A DNA stretch of 64,000 nt from Actinoplanes sichuanensis (GCF_033097365.1 NZ_AP028461.1:10133501-10197500), one strand, 5' to 3'; numbered from the stretch's first letter, positions 42,171 through 50,289 are shown. Notes: a model not told the origin generated them from the sequence alone. Program-made: numbers and translations.

Positions 42171-43109
42171 ATGGTCTTCGACGCCCGTTCCACCGGGGGC
42201 AGCCCGTCCCGGCGCGACACCACACGTCCCGCCGACGGCCGACCACCCAACTCCGGCTCACCCGCCAACGACGCCGATCGCCCGTCCGGCTCCGACATGC
42301 AGGACCTGGTCGAGGCCGAACTGGTCGAGGTGTCCGGCGACGCGCCCGTCACGCTCCGCCTGGACGGCAAGGTCGCCCTGGTCACCGGTGCCGGCAGCCC
42401 CGACGGGATCGGGTATGCGACGGCCCGCCGCCTGCGTGATCTCGGCGCCCGGGTGGCGATCGTCTCCACCACCCGCCGCATCCACGACCGCGCCTCCGAG
42501 CTCGGTGTGACCGGTTTCGTGGCCGATCTCACCGACGAGTCCGAGGTCGGTGCCCTCGCCGACGCCATCTCCGACCAGCTCGGTGATGTCGAGGTGCTGG
42601 TCAACAACGCGGGTTTGGCCAGCCGGGCCAGTCCCGAGGTGCTCCGGCCGGTCGCCCAGCTCACCTACGACGAGTGGAAATCGGAGATCGATCGCAACCT
42701 GAGCACCGCGTTCCTGTGCAGTCGCGCGTTCTGCGGCAGCATGTCGGAGCGGGGCTGGGGCCGGATCGTGAACCTCGCCGCCACCGCCGGCCCGGTGAAC
42801 GCGCTGCCCACCGAGGCGGCCTACGCGGCGGCCAAGGCCGGTGTGGTCGGTCTCACCCGTGCGCTGGCGATGGAGCTGGTCGCCGACGGCATCAACGTGA
42901 ACTGTGTGGCGCCCGGCACGATCTACACGGCCGCGTCCACGGTCACCGAGATCAAGCAGGGTCTCGGCACACCGATCGGCCGGCCCGGGACGCCGGACGA
43001 GGTGGCCGCGGCGGTGGCGTTCCTCTGCTCGCCGGCCTCGTCGTACATCACCGGCCAGATGCTCGTCGTCGACGGTGGCAACAGCGTCCGAGAGGCCCAG
43101 TTCCGCTGA
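42171..43109 (+). CDS. SDR-family oxidoreductase (FabG-like)
   Basis: Classical short-chain dehydrogenase (312 aa). After a 65-residue Pro/Ser-rich N-terminal tail comes [25 protein letters not shown] (cofactor motif), [10 protein letters not shown], and the catalytic Tyr-Lys pair in [22 protein letters not shown]. The residue 13 before the Tyr, normally Ser, is Thr (LAATAGP). C-terminal [10 protein letters not shown] and [16 protein letters not shown] are standard. ATG 42171 has GGCAGGA upstream; starting at ATG 42297 would remove most of the tail but lacks a ribosome site. Substrate unknown. A terminator follows. Confidence 0.85.
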   Translation: MVFDARSTGGSPSRRDTTRPADGRPPNSGSPANDADRPSGSDMQDLVEAELVEVSGDAPVTLRLDGKVALVTGAGSPDGIGYATARRLRDLGARVAIVSTTRRIHDRASELGVTGFVADLTDESEVGALADAISDQLGDVEVLVNNAGLASRASPEVLRPVAQLTYDEWKSEIDRNLSTAFLCSRAFCGSMSERGWGRIVNLAATAGPVNALPTEAAYAAAKAGVVGLTRALAMELVADGINVNCVAPGTIYTAASTVTEIKQGLGTPIGRPGTPDEVAAAVAFLCSPASSYITGQMLVVDGGNSVREAQFR

Positions 43110-43118
43110 CCGGCGGAT

Positions 43119-43147
43119 CGCCAGGGGGCCGGTCCGGCCCCCTGGCG
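43119..43147 (+). terminator. Terminator after the SDR gene
   Basis: CGCCAGGGGGCC and GGCCCCCTGGCG pair perfectly (12 bp) around GGTCC, starting 9 nt after the stop codon. Confidence 0.85.
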
Positions 43148-43169
43148 TCGCGGTCCCCATGCCGCCGGC

Positions 43170-43420
43170 TTTCCCCGGCGCCGCGCCCTTTCCTGCGGCG
43201 CCGTGGTTTTTCTCATGGCGCCGCAGTCTTTCCTGCGGTGCCGCGCCCTTTCCAGCGGTGCTGTGGTTTTCTCATGGCGCCGGGGTCTTCCTGCGGTGCC
43301 GTGGTCTTTCCGCGGTGCCGTGGTCGTCCTGTGGTGCCGTGGTCCTTCCCGCGGCGCCGCAGTCTTTCCTGTGGTGCCTTGGTCTTTCCCGCGGCGCCGT
43401 GGTCTCTCGCTCCGGTGCCG
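43170..43420. repeat. About 20-bp degenerate tandem repeat between convergent genes
   Basis: Roughly 12 imperfect units of 19-22 bp of the type GGTGCCGTGGTCTTTCCTGC. The tract ends against the stop codon of the DUF4190 gene (43421). Pyrimidine runs (TTTCCT, TTTTTCTC) recur on the plus strand. Confidence 0.85.
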
Positions 43421-43987
43421 TCAGAACGTGCCGGACCCGCTGGAGCCCTCGGCGATGGCGAAGATGATCAGCGCGGCGTAAAGGGCACCCACGATGAGGC
43501 CGATGATCGTCAGGATGTAGCCGACCCACAGCCCGGCCGTGGCCAGCCCCTCCCCGCCCTCGTGGGTCTGCCTGATCTGCTTTTTCGCGATGTGCCCCAG
43601 AACGATGCCGACCGGAGCGCTGATGCAGGTCAGGACGCCCGCGATCGAACACACCAGGGACGCGATGGCCAGCGCGTTGGTGCTCTGCGGCGGCCCGTAC
43701 GGCGAGTACGGCGCCCCGTAACCGGGCGCTCCGAACGGCGATTTGTCCGGCGGCGGCCCGTAGGCCGGGCCGCCATACGGCGGTGCCGGTGGCGGGAAAC
43801 CGGATCCGCTGAACGGCGGTGGCGGGAAACCGGATCCGCTGGACGGCGGTGGCGGGAAACCGGATCCGCTGGACGGCCCCGGGTACGGCATCGTCGGATC
43901 GCTGGGCGGGGGCTGCGCAGGCTGATACGGATCCGCCGGCCGGTAGGGGTCCGGTGATGGCTGATACGGATCCGGTGGATAGGTCAT
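43421..43987 (-). CDS. DUF4190 membrane protein with Pro/Gly/Tyr-rich N terminus
   Basis: Protein of 188 aa. The N-terminal 100 residues are Pro/Tyr/Gly-rich, with three copies of SGSGFPPPP; then NALAIASLVCSIAGVLTCISAPVGIVLGHIAKKQI and GLWVGYILTIIGLIVGALYAALIIFAIA, the two-helix DUF4190 domain. Such proteins are common in actinobacteria, possibly membrane-associated scaffolds; function unknown. ATG with AGGAGG nearby (complement of cctcct at 43993). Confidence 0.85.
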   Translation of the reverse strand: MTYPPDPYQPSPDPYRPADPYQPAQPPPSDPTMPYPGPSSGSGFPPPPSSGSGFPPPPFSGSGFPPPAPPYGGPAYGPPPDKSPFGAPGYGAPYSPYGPPQSTNALAIASLVCSIAGVLTCISAPVGIVLGHIAKKQIRQTHEGGEGLATAGLWVGYILTIIGLIVGALYAALIIFAIAEGSSGSGTF

Positions 43988-44041
43988 GGAAGGTCCTCCT
44001 CGAGTCCTCGCACCGTACAGCGGGTGAAGGACTCAGACAGC

Positions 44042-44479
44042 CTACGAGCGCGTGTCACCTGGGATTTCGACTCCGGACAACCGCGTGAGCCGGCCCACCG
44101 CGCGCTCCACGGCGAGGCATCGATCCTCGACGTAGTCGATCCCGGCCTCCGCGGCGATCCGCCGTGCCTCGGCCGACACGATGCCGCTCTGCAGCCACAC
44201 CGCGGGCGCCTTGATCGCGACGGCCTGCCGCACCACGTCCACCGCGTCCCGAGCGGGCCGAAAGACATTCACCAGGTCGACGGGCTCGTCCAGGTCGGCC
44301 AGCGTGGGCACGGTGGGGATGCCGAAGACCTCGTCGACGAACGGGTTGACCGGCCGGATCCGCCAGCCGTGCCGCAGGATCTGCAGCGGCACGGTGTGCG
44401 CCGGCTTGAACGGGTCACGGGACGCTCCGACCACCGCGATGACCTTCGCCTCGGCCAGGATCTGTTGAGCACTCCGCAT
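44042..44479 (-). CDS. CoA-binding Rossmann protein
   Basis: Protein of 145 aa with the YccU/CoA_binding_2 fold: VIAVVGASRDPFKPAHTVPLQILRHGW, PVNPFVDEVFG, VDLVNVFRPARDAVDVV and APAVWLQSGIVSAEARRIAAEAGI. Binds CoA or a related nucleotide; no enzyme activity known. Start ATG 44479. Separated from the radical SAM gene by a 31-bp tandem repeat tract. Confidence 0.85.
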   Translation of the reverse strand: MRSAQQILAEAKVIAVVGASRDPFKPAHTVPLQILRHGWRIRPVNPFVDEVFGIPTVPTLADLDEPVDLVNVFRPARDAVDVVRQAVAIKAPAVWLQSGIVSAEARRIAAEAGIDYVEDRCLAVERAVGRLTRLSGVEIPGDTRS

Positions 44480-44504
44480 ACATCGACTCTATGCCGGGCG
44501 CCCA

Positions 44505-44680
44505 CCGCCCCGGTTCGGCCCGCGCGGTCGGCCCGCGCGCCCGGTTCGGCCCGCGCGGTTGGCCCGCGCGCCCGGTTCGGCCCGCGCGGTCGGCCCGCGC
44601 GCCCGGTTCGGCCCGCGCGGTCGGCCCGCGCGCCCGGTTCGGTCCGCGCGCCCGGTTCGGCCCGCGCGCTCGGCGCCGCC
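44505..44680. repeat. 31-bp tandem repeat upstream of the CoA-binding gene
   Basis: CGGTTCGGCCCGCGCGG recurs at 44511, 44542, 44573, 44604 and 44635 (exact 31-bp period), then once more after 18 bp at 44653. It sits 30 nt beyond the stop of the radical SAM gene (44705, minus strand). Confidence 0.9.
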
Positions 44681-44704
44681 GCCTCGCTCAGCCCCGGGGT
44701 GCCT

Positions 44705-46624
44705 TCAGAGCAGCGTCATCTGGGCGTTGGACGGCGCCGGAGTGGGCGTCTGGCGGGCGGTGGCGGGCGACGGGTTGTGCAGGCCGTGACGGCGGGCCGC
44801 CATCCGCACCCGGGCGCCGATCTCGTCCTGATAGGCCCGGGGCAGGTAGGAGCCGTTGCCGAACAGCTCCCGGTATCGCGGCCGGAGCTCCGGATGCTCC
44901 CGACCGATCCACGACGCATACCACTCGCGGGCCCCCGGCCGCAGGTGCAGCGGGATCGGCGTGACCCCGGTGGCACCGGCCGCCGCGATCTCCGCCACCG
45001 TCTCGTCGATCGACTCCTCGGTGTCGGTGAGGCCGGGCAGGATCGGGGCCATCAGCACACCGACGCGGAATCCGGCGTCGGTGAGTCGGCGAACCGTCTC
45101 CAGCCGGCGGCGCGGACTCGGCGTGCCGGGCTCGACCGAGCGCCAGATCGTCTCGTCCACGAAGCCGATCGAGAAGGCCAGGCCGACCCGGGTCACCTCG
45201 GCAGCCTGCCGGAGCAGATCGAGATCGCGCAGGATCAGGGTGCCCTTGGTCAGGATCGAGAACGGGTTGGCGTGGTCGCGCAGCGCCGCCAGGATCTCCG
45301 GCATCAACCGGTAGCGCCCCTCGGCCCGCTGGTAGACGTCCACATTCGTGCCCATGGCGATCGGCGCGCCGGACCAGCGCGGGGCGCCCAACTCGCGGCG
45401 GATCAGCTCACCGGCGTTGACCTTCACCACCACGCGGGTGTCGAAGTCGTGACCGGAATCCAGGTCGAGGTAGGTGTGCGTGTTGCGGGCGAAGCAGTTG
45501 TGGCTGACCACTCCGTCGGCGATGAAGTCGCCGGTGCCCGTCGAAATGTCGAAGAGCGGCAGGGTGAGGCCGAGTTCCTCGATGTCGACCACGGCGAGCC
45601 GCCGCTCCCGGCGCACCCCCACCCCGGAGGCGTCCAGCGCGCTCATCGAGGCCCCGGTCAGGTGCCGGAACCGCAGAGCGGCCTCCAGATGCCGCTCGGT
45701 CTCCACCCGGCCGACCATGCCCGGTCGCAGCGGCCCCGGCCCGCGAGCGGCCAGCCCGAGATGGGTCAGCGCCTCCGCGATCCGGCGCAGGTAGGCCGCG
45801 TCGCCGCAGGCGAACGTGACGGCGAGCCGGTCGGTACGGCCGACCGCGCCGAACGCGCCAGCCAGGAAGCCCCGGAACCAGTCGCCGGTCGGGATCTCGG
45901 GCCACCGGACCGCCTCGGTCAGCGAGACGTCGTCGAGATAGCCGTCGGCCCGAACCCAGGCGTCGCTCTCCGCCGCCGTTCCGCCGTCCGCGGCGTCCCC
46001 CCGGACCAGGCCGCAGACGAACCCGGACTGGTAGTCGGGTGACTCCTTGGGCGGGTCGGCGAACCGGCCCACCCCGAACATCAGGTCGCCGATCGCCAGA
46101 GCCGGCAGGTGCGGCTCGGCGGGGCTGACGTGCCGCCAGCCCCGGTCGGTCAGGAACCTGTGGTCGCCGCTGCCGACCAGCCGGGTGCCGTCGGCCAGGG
46201 TGACCCGGAAGGCGGGCTTGCTCGTCTCCCAGTGGTCGAGCACGGTGGTCGGCACGTAGCGGCGGTGCGCCCCGGCGCCCATGGTGCCCATCACCGCGTC
46301 GCCGGGGCGGATCTGCGCCAGCGGCCGCGTGGAGCCGTCGGCGAGCAGGATCGGCGTGTCCCCGGCCAGGCAGTAGGTGCAGGCGTGAGAGCAGCCGCGA
46401 TAGGGGTTGACGGTCCACTCGAACGGCACCCGTGACTGCCCCGGAACCCGGTTGATCAGGGATTTCGCGCGCACCTCGTAGAAGGTCATGCCCGCGAACC
46501 CGGGCGTGTCGAAGGTGCGGACTGTCGCACCGGGCAGCACCGGCAGCAGGGGTGGAGCCGCCGGCGCCGCCCTGTCCAGGAGCGTGGCGTCACCGGGCCG
46601 AGCCGACAGATTGGACCATCGCAT
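44705..46624 (-). CDS. Intein-containing Rv2578c-family radical SAM protein
   Basis: Precursor of 639 aa; after protein splicing the extein enzyme would be 347 aa, the length of Rv2578c homologs. The 4Fe-4S motif CSHACTYC is cut before its third cysteine: residues 78 and 82 are in the N-extein, and residue 85 is intein Cys1. Cys377, first residue of the C-extein (CFARNTHTYLDLDSGHDF), restores the cluster motif. The extein continues with the SPL-like radical SAM barrel (VDVYQRAEGRYRLMPEIL, ILTKGTLILRDLDLL, GLAFSIGFVDE). Without splicing the enzyme cannot bind its cluster normally. Substrate is unknown. ATG 46624 begins MRWSNLSARPGD; upstream in-frame codons lack a ribosome site. Confidence 0.9.
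   Translation of the reverse strand: MRWSNLSARPGDATLLDRAAPAAPPLLPVLPGATVRTFDTPGFAGMTFYEVRAKSLINRVPGQSRVPFEWTVNPYRGCSHACTYCLAGDTPILLADGSTRPLAQIRPGDAVMGTMGAGAHRRYVPTTVLDHWETSKPAFRVTLADGTRLVGSGDHRFLTDRGWRHVSPAEPHLPALAIGDLMFGVGRFADPPKESPDYQSGFVCGLVRGDAADGGTAAESDAWVRADGYLDDVSLTEAVRWPEIPTGDWFRGFLAGAFGAVGRTDRLAVTFACGDAAYLRRIAEALTHLGLAARGPGPLRPGMVGRVETERHLEAALRFRHLTGASMSALDASGVGVRRERRLAVVDIEELGLTLPLFDISTGTGDFIADGVVSHNCFARNTHTYLDLDSGHDFDTRVVVKVNAGELIRRELGAPRWSGAPIAMGTNVDVYQRAEGRYRLMPEILAALRDHANPFSILTKGTLILRDLDLLRQAAEVTRVGLAFSIGFVDETIWRSVEPGTPSPRRRLETVRRLTDAGFRVGVLMAPILPGLTDTEESIDETVAEIAAAGATGVTPIPLHLRPGAREWYASWIGREHPELRPRYRELFGNGSYLPRAYQDEIGARVRMAARRHGLHNPSPATARQTPTPAPSNAQMTLL
45497..46372 (-). mobile_element. 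Intein (292 aa) with decayed LAGLIDADG endonuclease
   Basis: Residues 85-376 of the precursor. Block A is CLAGDTPILLADGS, block B VGSGDHRFLTDRGW, block F LPLFDISTGTGDFIADG, block G VVSHN followed by Cys. So Cys1, block-B His, the penultimate His, terminal Asn and +1 Cys are all present and splicing should work. Between B and F lie remnants of a LAGLIDADG homing endonuclease: VCGLVRGDA (203-211) keeps the catalytic Asp210, while the second motif LAGAFGAVG (254-262) has Val261 in its place. The two motifs are only about 50 residues apart, closer than usual. Mobility is probably lost. Confidence 0.88.
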
Positions 46625-46701
46625 GGCGAGTATTCGAACACACGTTCTAGGCGGTGTCCATGACCTTCCTCGAACAGGTGTACACAACGGAGCGTACGCC
46701 G

Positions 46702-46735
46702 AAAGGCCCGCGGATCGAATGATCCACGGGCCTTT
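46702..46735 (-). terminator. Terminator after thioredoxin gene
   Basis: On the minus strand AAAGGCCCG...CGGGCCTTT form a hairpin with an inner GGATC/GATCC stem, one mismatch and a 4-nt loop, ending in a short T-run. Located 16 nt after the trx stop. Confidence 0.85.
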
Positions 46736-46750
46736 GCGTTGTGTATCGGG

Positions 46751-47212
46751 TCAGCTACGGCCGGCTGCCGTCGCCTCTTCCTTGGTCGGCTCCTCGGCGG
46801 CCGCGGTGGCCTTCTCCGGCTCGGCGGCCTCGGCGGTCTCGCCGTGCGCGGCCTTGCGGTGTGCGGCCATCTGGTCGCGCACCTCGTCCATGTCGAGCTC
46901 CTGAACCTTCTCGATCAGGCTCTCGAGCGAGGACTCGGGGAGTGCGCCGGGCTGGGCGAAGACCACGACGCCGTCGCGGATCGCCATGATCGTCGGGATC
47001 GACCGGATGTCGAACTTGGCGGCGAGCAGCTGCTCGGCCTCGGTGTCGACCTTGCCGAAGGTGATCTCCGGGTGCTTCTCCGAGGAGCGCTCGTAGGTCG
47101 GCGCGAAGCGGACGCAGGGCCCGCACCAGCTGGCCCAGAAGTCGACCAGGACGATGCCGTCCTTGTTGGTGACCTCGTCGAAGTTCGCTGTGGTCAGCGT
47201 AACCGTCGCCAT
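46751..47212 (-). CDS. trxA: Thioredoxin with acidic Ala/Glu-rich tail
   Basis: Thioredoxin-fold protein (153 aa). Active site VDFWASWCGPCVRFAP, cis-Pro segment DIRSIPTIMAIRDG, both typical. The C-terminal 45 residues (KAAHGETAEAAEPEKATAAAEEPTKEEA) are an acidic Ala/Glu/Lys tail not found in classical TrxA. ATG 47212 with GGAGG 4 nt upstream. No thioredoxin reductase is adjacent, so it may be a secondary thioredoxin in thiol repair. Confidence 0.92.
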   Translation of the reverse strand: MATVTLTTANFDEVTNKDGIVLVDFWASWCGPCVRFAPTYERSSEKHPEITFGKVDTEAEQLLAAKFDIRSIPTIMAIRDGVVVFAQPGALPESSLESLIEKVQELDMDEVRDQMAAHRKAAHGETAEAAEPEKATAAAEEPTKEEATAAGRS

Positions 47213-47501
47213 GATGCCTCCGTCTGCGGGAATCGCTTTCGTCGGGTGAAACTCCGGGTACCCGTTAGTCATTCCCGTACTGAGTGCCGCGACACGTGGC
47301 GTGCGGCACGTTCCGGGTTTCACACCCGCAAACGACACGGGCGCCTCATCGTAACGGATAGTAGGCGCTTGGTGTCTGTTTGCTGACACGATCGAGACGC
47401 CACTTCGTTGATTGATCGTATGATCTAGGCGATATGCCCAGGCTACCCGCCGCCAATGGGAGCGATCCCGAGTGTGGGCCGAAATAGTTAACTAACCTAA
47501 A

Positions 47502-47517
47502 TGTGAGCTGCCTCACA
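47502..47517. promoter_or_regulatory. Consensus CRP/GlxR-type binding site
   Basis: TGTGAGCTGCCTCACA matches TGTGA-N6-TCACA exactly. It lies 290 nt upstream of trxA and 256 nt upstream of the TrmH-type gene, directly after an A/T-rich palindrome. Which gene it controls cannot be told. Confidence 0.6.
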
Positions 47518-47670
47518 AACGAAAGTCCTTCACATGGATACGGACGGTGAGGCAAACTCTTTCCCAACAGAGCGTGGGCGGCGGGTGCCGGGGAGGGCCC
47601 CGCCGCTCATTGCGTCTCCTGCCGAATTGCTCCGGCATTTCCTCTCGTCTATGCGGCCCACTCGTCTATG

Positions 47671-47715
47671 GTGCCCGCGTCACAGACTTCGCGGTGCCCG
47701 CGTCACAGACTTCGC
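47671..47715. repeat. 23-bp tandem duplication
   Basis: GTGCCCGCGTCACAGACTTC begins at 47671 and again at 47694; the copies are identical over about 22 bp. Same 23-bp length as the FmdB-associated repeat but unrelated sequence. Confidence 0.85.
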
Positions 47716-47758
47716 CGCCGTGGTGATCACCCTGTCGGTGGCCCGCCGGCCGAATCGG

Positions 47759-47764
47759 TAGCCT
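47759..47764 (+). promoter_or_regulatory. -10 element (TAGCCT), leaderless TrmH-type gene
   Basis: TAGCCT ends 8 nt before ATG 47773 with no ribosome site between. Confidence 0.5.
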
Positions 47765-47772
47765 AACGCCCC

Positions 47773-48405
47773 ATGACCGCGGGCGAGGACCAATCCACCG
47801 AGGTCGGCGTGGGCCCGTGGACGGGTGAGCGGCCGACCGGCGACCACTGGGATCCCGAGCTGCTGGAACTGGGCGACCGGCGCAACGTGGTGGACCGGTA
47901 CCGCTACTGGACCCGGGAGGCCGTGGTCGCCGATCTCGACACCCGCCGGCACGGGTTCCACATCGCGATCGAGAACTGGCAGCACGACTTCAACATCGGC
48001 ACCGTGGTGCGCAACGCCAACGCGTTCCTCGCCGCCGAGGTGCACATCGTCGGCCAGCGGCGCTGGAACCGCCGGGGTGCCATGGTCACCGACCGGTACC
48101 AGCACGTGCGGCATCACCCGGCGATCGAGGACTTCGTGACCTGGGCGGCCGCCGAGGACCTGCCGATCATCGGTATCGACAACCTGCCGGGTTCCCGCCC
48201 GATGGAGACGACCACGCTGCCGCGCCGGTGCGTTCTGCTCTTCGGTCAGGAGGGCCCCGGTCTGTCCGAGCCGGCCCGGAAGGCGTGCGATCAGCTCTTC
48301 TCGATCGCCCAGTACGGCTCCACCCGCTCGATCAACGCCGGGGTGGCCAGCGGAATCGCCATGCACGCCTGGATCCGGGCGCACGCCGGGCCGCCGCCGG
48401 ACTGA
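47773..48405 (+). CDS. TrmH/SpoU-family RNA 2'-O-methyltransferase
   Basis: SPOUT-class methyltransferase (210 aa) using a trefoil knot to bind SAM. Motif 1 NIGTVVRNANAFLAAEVHIVG, motif 2 VLLFGQEGPGLSEPA, motif 3 IAQYGSTRSINAGVASGIAMH are clear. The short N-terminal extension (30 residues) is acidic. It probably modifies a ribose in tRNA or rRNA; target not predictable. Leaderless. Confidence 0.9.
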   Translation: MTAGEDQSTEVGVGPWTGERPTGDHWDPELLELGDRRNVVDRYRYWTREAVVADLDTRRHGFHIAIENWQHDFNIGTVVRNANAFLAAEVHIVGQRRWNRRGAMVTDRYQHVRHHPAIEDFVTWAAAEDLPIIGIDNLPGSRPMETTTLPRRCVLLFGQEGPGLSEPARKACDQLFSIAQYGSTRSINAGVASGIAMHAWIRAHAGPPPD

Positions 48406-48483
48406 CCCGGATCGGCCCGTCTTCGGCCGATTCGCTTGACGCCGCGCCGCCCGACCAGCACGGTATGGAGTGTGGGTGTCACG

Positions 48484-49146
48484 GTGAGTTGCCCTAGGTG
48501 CGCTGCGCAGGTTCGGAAACCGGATCTGATGCACAGCAGCTGGCGGTGCGACAACTGTGGCGACGTTCCGCCATTCCACGTCGCCGAGCACATCAGCGCG
48601 GAGATAGTCGGGACGGTGCTGCGGGAGTCGGCGTCGAGCGCGGAGCGGATACCGCTCTGGTGTCCCTGGCCGCTGCCGTCCGGGTGGATGGTCACCGGGG
48701 CCGGCTGGTCGGGTGACGACCGGTTCGGGGTGCGCGCCACGGTTCTCGCCTGCAGTGGTCCGGAGCCGCTCGGCGGTGGGCCGGCGGACCTGATCCTGAT
48801 CGCCGAGCAGCCGGGTGTCGGGCTGGGTACGCGGTTCGCCGGTATCCCCGGGCTGGACCCCGGCCACCTGCTCTCCGAGGCGCTCGCCGACCGTGGCTCC
48901 CATGCCGGTCCACATGCGAAGATCAAGGCGGCCGGGCACCCCACTCCACTGTGGTGTGTCAAGTCGCCGGAGGATCGCAGCGCCTACGTGAGTGAGGCAA
49001 AAGGAATGTGGCTCTATGCGGTAGCGTGGCCCGCGAGCGCGGGCTATCTTCTCGCGGAGCACGTCGTCCTGCACGATCTCTCCGAGGGTGTGCCGCCCGA
49101 GCTCGTGTTCGGGGCGCCGTCGCCCTACCTGCACGGTCGTGCCTGA
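48484..49146 (+). CDS. DUF6758-type protein with N-terminal zinc ribbon
   Basis: Protein of about 220 aa. The start (SCPRCAAQVRKPDLMHSSWRCDNCG) is a four-cysteine zinc ribbon; the rest (IPLWCPWPLPSGWMVTGAGW, ILIAEQPGVGLGTRFAG, HPTPLWCVKSPEDRSAYVSEAKGMWLYAVAWPASAGYLL) matches actinobacterial DUF6758-like proteins, from memory. In Streptomyces a similar gene stands near PHP, MarC and RecB-like nuclease genes, as here. GTG 48484 is used; GTG 48472 is possible. Function unknown. Confidence 0.75.
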   Translation: MSCPRCAAQVRKPDLMHSSWRCDNCGDVPPFHVAEHISAEIVGTVLRESASSAERIPLWCPWPLPSGWMVTGAGWSGDDRFGVRATVLACSGPEPLGGGPADLILIAEQPGVGLGTRFAGIPGLDPGHLLSEALADRGSHAGPHAKIKAAGHPTPLWCVKSPEDRSAYVSEAKGMWLYAVAWPASAGYLLAEHVVLHDLSEGVPPELVFGAPSPYLHGRA

Positions 49147-49277
49147 TCACTTAGGTGTGACCGGCCCCAATGGCAATCGACTTTCTGGCCACTTTGTTCA
49201 CACGAAGCGACGAAGCTGATACCGTCGGTATTGCCGCGGCGCTGAGCGTTTAACCCGCACCGGAGGAGAAGGCCCCC

Positions 49278-49436
49278 ATGGTCAAGAAGGTCCTCACCTG
49301 GCTTGGTATTGCATTCTTGATCTTCTTCATCGCCTTCAACCCGACCGCCGCGGCGTCGGTGTTCGAGTCACTCGGAGGCACGATCGCCGACATCGCCGAG
49401 GGCTTCGGCACGTTCTTCACCGACCTCGTCGCATAG
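49278..49436 (+). CDS. Small single-helix membrane protein
   Basis: 52-residue protein: MVKKVLTWLGIAFLIFFIAF is a membrane helix, followed by NPTAAASVFESLGGTIADI and an amphipathic end (AEGFGTFFTDLVA). CGGAGGAGAAGG gives an excellent ribosome site 7 nt before the ATG, and codon use is normal, so it is a real gene. Its TAG stop begins the -10 element of the PH-domain gene 10 nt downstream. Unknown function, perhaps a partner of the next protein. Confidence 0.85.
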   Translation: MVKKVLTWLGIAFLIFFIAFNPTAAASVFESLGGTIADIAEGFGTFFTDLVA

Positions 49437-49439
49437 CAT
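49434..49439 (+). promoter_or_regulatory. -10 element (TAGCAT) embedded in the preceding stop codon
   Basis: TAGCAT starts with the TAG stop of the 52-aa gene and ends 6 nt before ATG 49446. Confidence 0.45.
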
Positions 49440-49445
49440 CTCTAC

Positions 49446-50258
49446 ATGGATCCTGGTGAGCCGCGCGACCCGCGAGGTGAGGGCGCACGCCGCCCTCAGG
49501 ACGACGACGACAGCTACGGGTGGCGTGACCCCTCGCTGGACGATGATCCTGATTACCCGGACGGCGAGCCCTATGGGGACGAAGCAGCCTACGGGCGACG
49601 TCGTCGAGTGGACGACACCTTCGACGAGACCGACGAGTACGAGGCGCCCAGCTTCACCGCGGAGGAGCTCGAAGGGCTCGACCGTGGAGGTGGGCCGCGC
49701 CGGTTCCTGCCCCTGGAGGACGAGCCGACCACGTTGGTCGCCCGCTACCTGTTCCCCACCGAGCGCTACCGCGGTGAGTGGAAACGGCACTGGATCCACC
49801 TGGCCAAGCCGGTGGGCATCGGTGCCGCCGCCACGCTCCTCCTCGGTTACCTCGCCGGCTTCCTGACCAAACAGAACATCAACGGCCTGGTCACCGTGGC
49901 CGTGCTGGTCTGGCTCGGGGTGATCAGCTGGGTGGCCTGGGAGGTCTTCGACTGGTACTTCGACAGGTTCATCCTCACCAACAAGCGCGTGATGGTGGTC
50001 AACGGCATCGTCACCCGCAAGGTGGCCATGATGCCCCTCCTCCGGGTGACCGACATGAAGTACGAGCAGTCCGCCCTCGGCCGGATGCTCAGCTACGGCA
50101 CGTTCGTCCTCGAATCGGCCGGCCAGGATCAGGCGTTGCGCGAGGTCAAGCACCTGCCCAACCCCAACGAGCTGTACCTGCGTGTGGTCGAGGAGATGTA
50201 TGAGCCGCAGGCCGTCGAGGCCCGGCTCGGCAAGGACGACGAGGGGGACGACGCCTGA
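49446..50258 (+). CDS. PH-domain (YdbT/bPH2-like) membrane protein
   Basis: Protein of 270 aa. An acidic, disordered N terminus (DDDDSYGWRDPSLDDDPDYPDGE) leads into two membrane helices (IGAAATLLLGYLAGFL, GLVTVAVLVWLGVISWVAW) and a bacterial PH domain (FDRFILTNKRVMVVNGIVTRKV, MMPLLRVTDMKYEQSALGRMLSYGTFVLESAG). Family role unknown, membrane-surface binding likely. Same direction as the 52-aa gene and the PHP gene. Confidence 0.85.
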   Translation: MDPGEPRDPRGEGARRPQDDDDSYGWRDPSLDDDPDYPDGEPYGDEAAYGRRRRVDDTFDETDEYEAPSFTAEELEGLDRGGGPRRFLPLEDEPTTLVARYLFPTERYRGEWKRHWIHLAKPVGIGAAATLLLGYLAGFLTKQNINGLVTVAVLVWLGVISWVAWEVFDWYFDRFILTNKRVMVVNGIVTRKVAMMPLLRVTDMKYEQSALGRMLSYGTFVLESAGQDQALREVKHLPNPNELYLRVVEEMYEPQAVEARLGKDDEGDDA

Positions 50259-50289
50259 CCTGGGCGCCGCCCGCAGCGGCGCTCAGCGG

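Larger units (their letters stand above)
47213..47772. other. 560-nt control region between trxA and TrmH-type gene
   Basis: Long gene-free stretch, relatively A/T-rich near 47400-47530. It contains a 7-bp inverted repeat GTGCCGC/GCGGCAC (47284-47309), the palindrome TAGTTAACTA near 47485-47494, a consensus CRP-type site at 47502-47517, a 23-bp direct duplication (47671-47715), and the leaderless promoter of the next gene. Short open frames across it (for example from ATG 47534) have no ribosome site and no recognisable homology. Confidence 0.55.

Noticed and set aside
44024..46042. 672-codon open frame antisense to the radical SAM gene and crossing the 31-bp repeat
   Set aside because: Contains repeated ARFGPRGRPARPVRP-like sequence from the tandem repeat and no recognisable domain.
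47485..47500. IdeR/DtxR iron box (CTAACCTAA half)
   Set aside because: Only the right half fits the 19-bp consensus; the left half is out of register. The same applies to TTAGGTTAG at 38095, which is better explained by overlapping -10 elements.
47534..47761. 75-codon ORF before the TrmH-type gene
   Set aside because: No ribosome site, contains the 23-bp duplication, and ends inside the promoter of the next gene.
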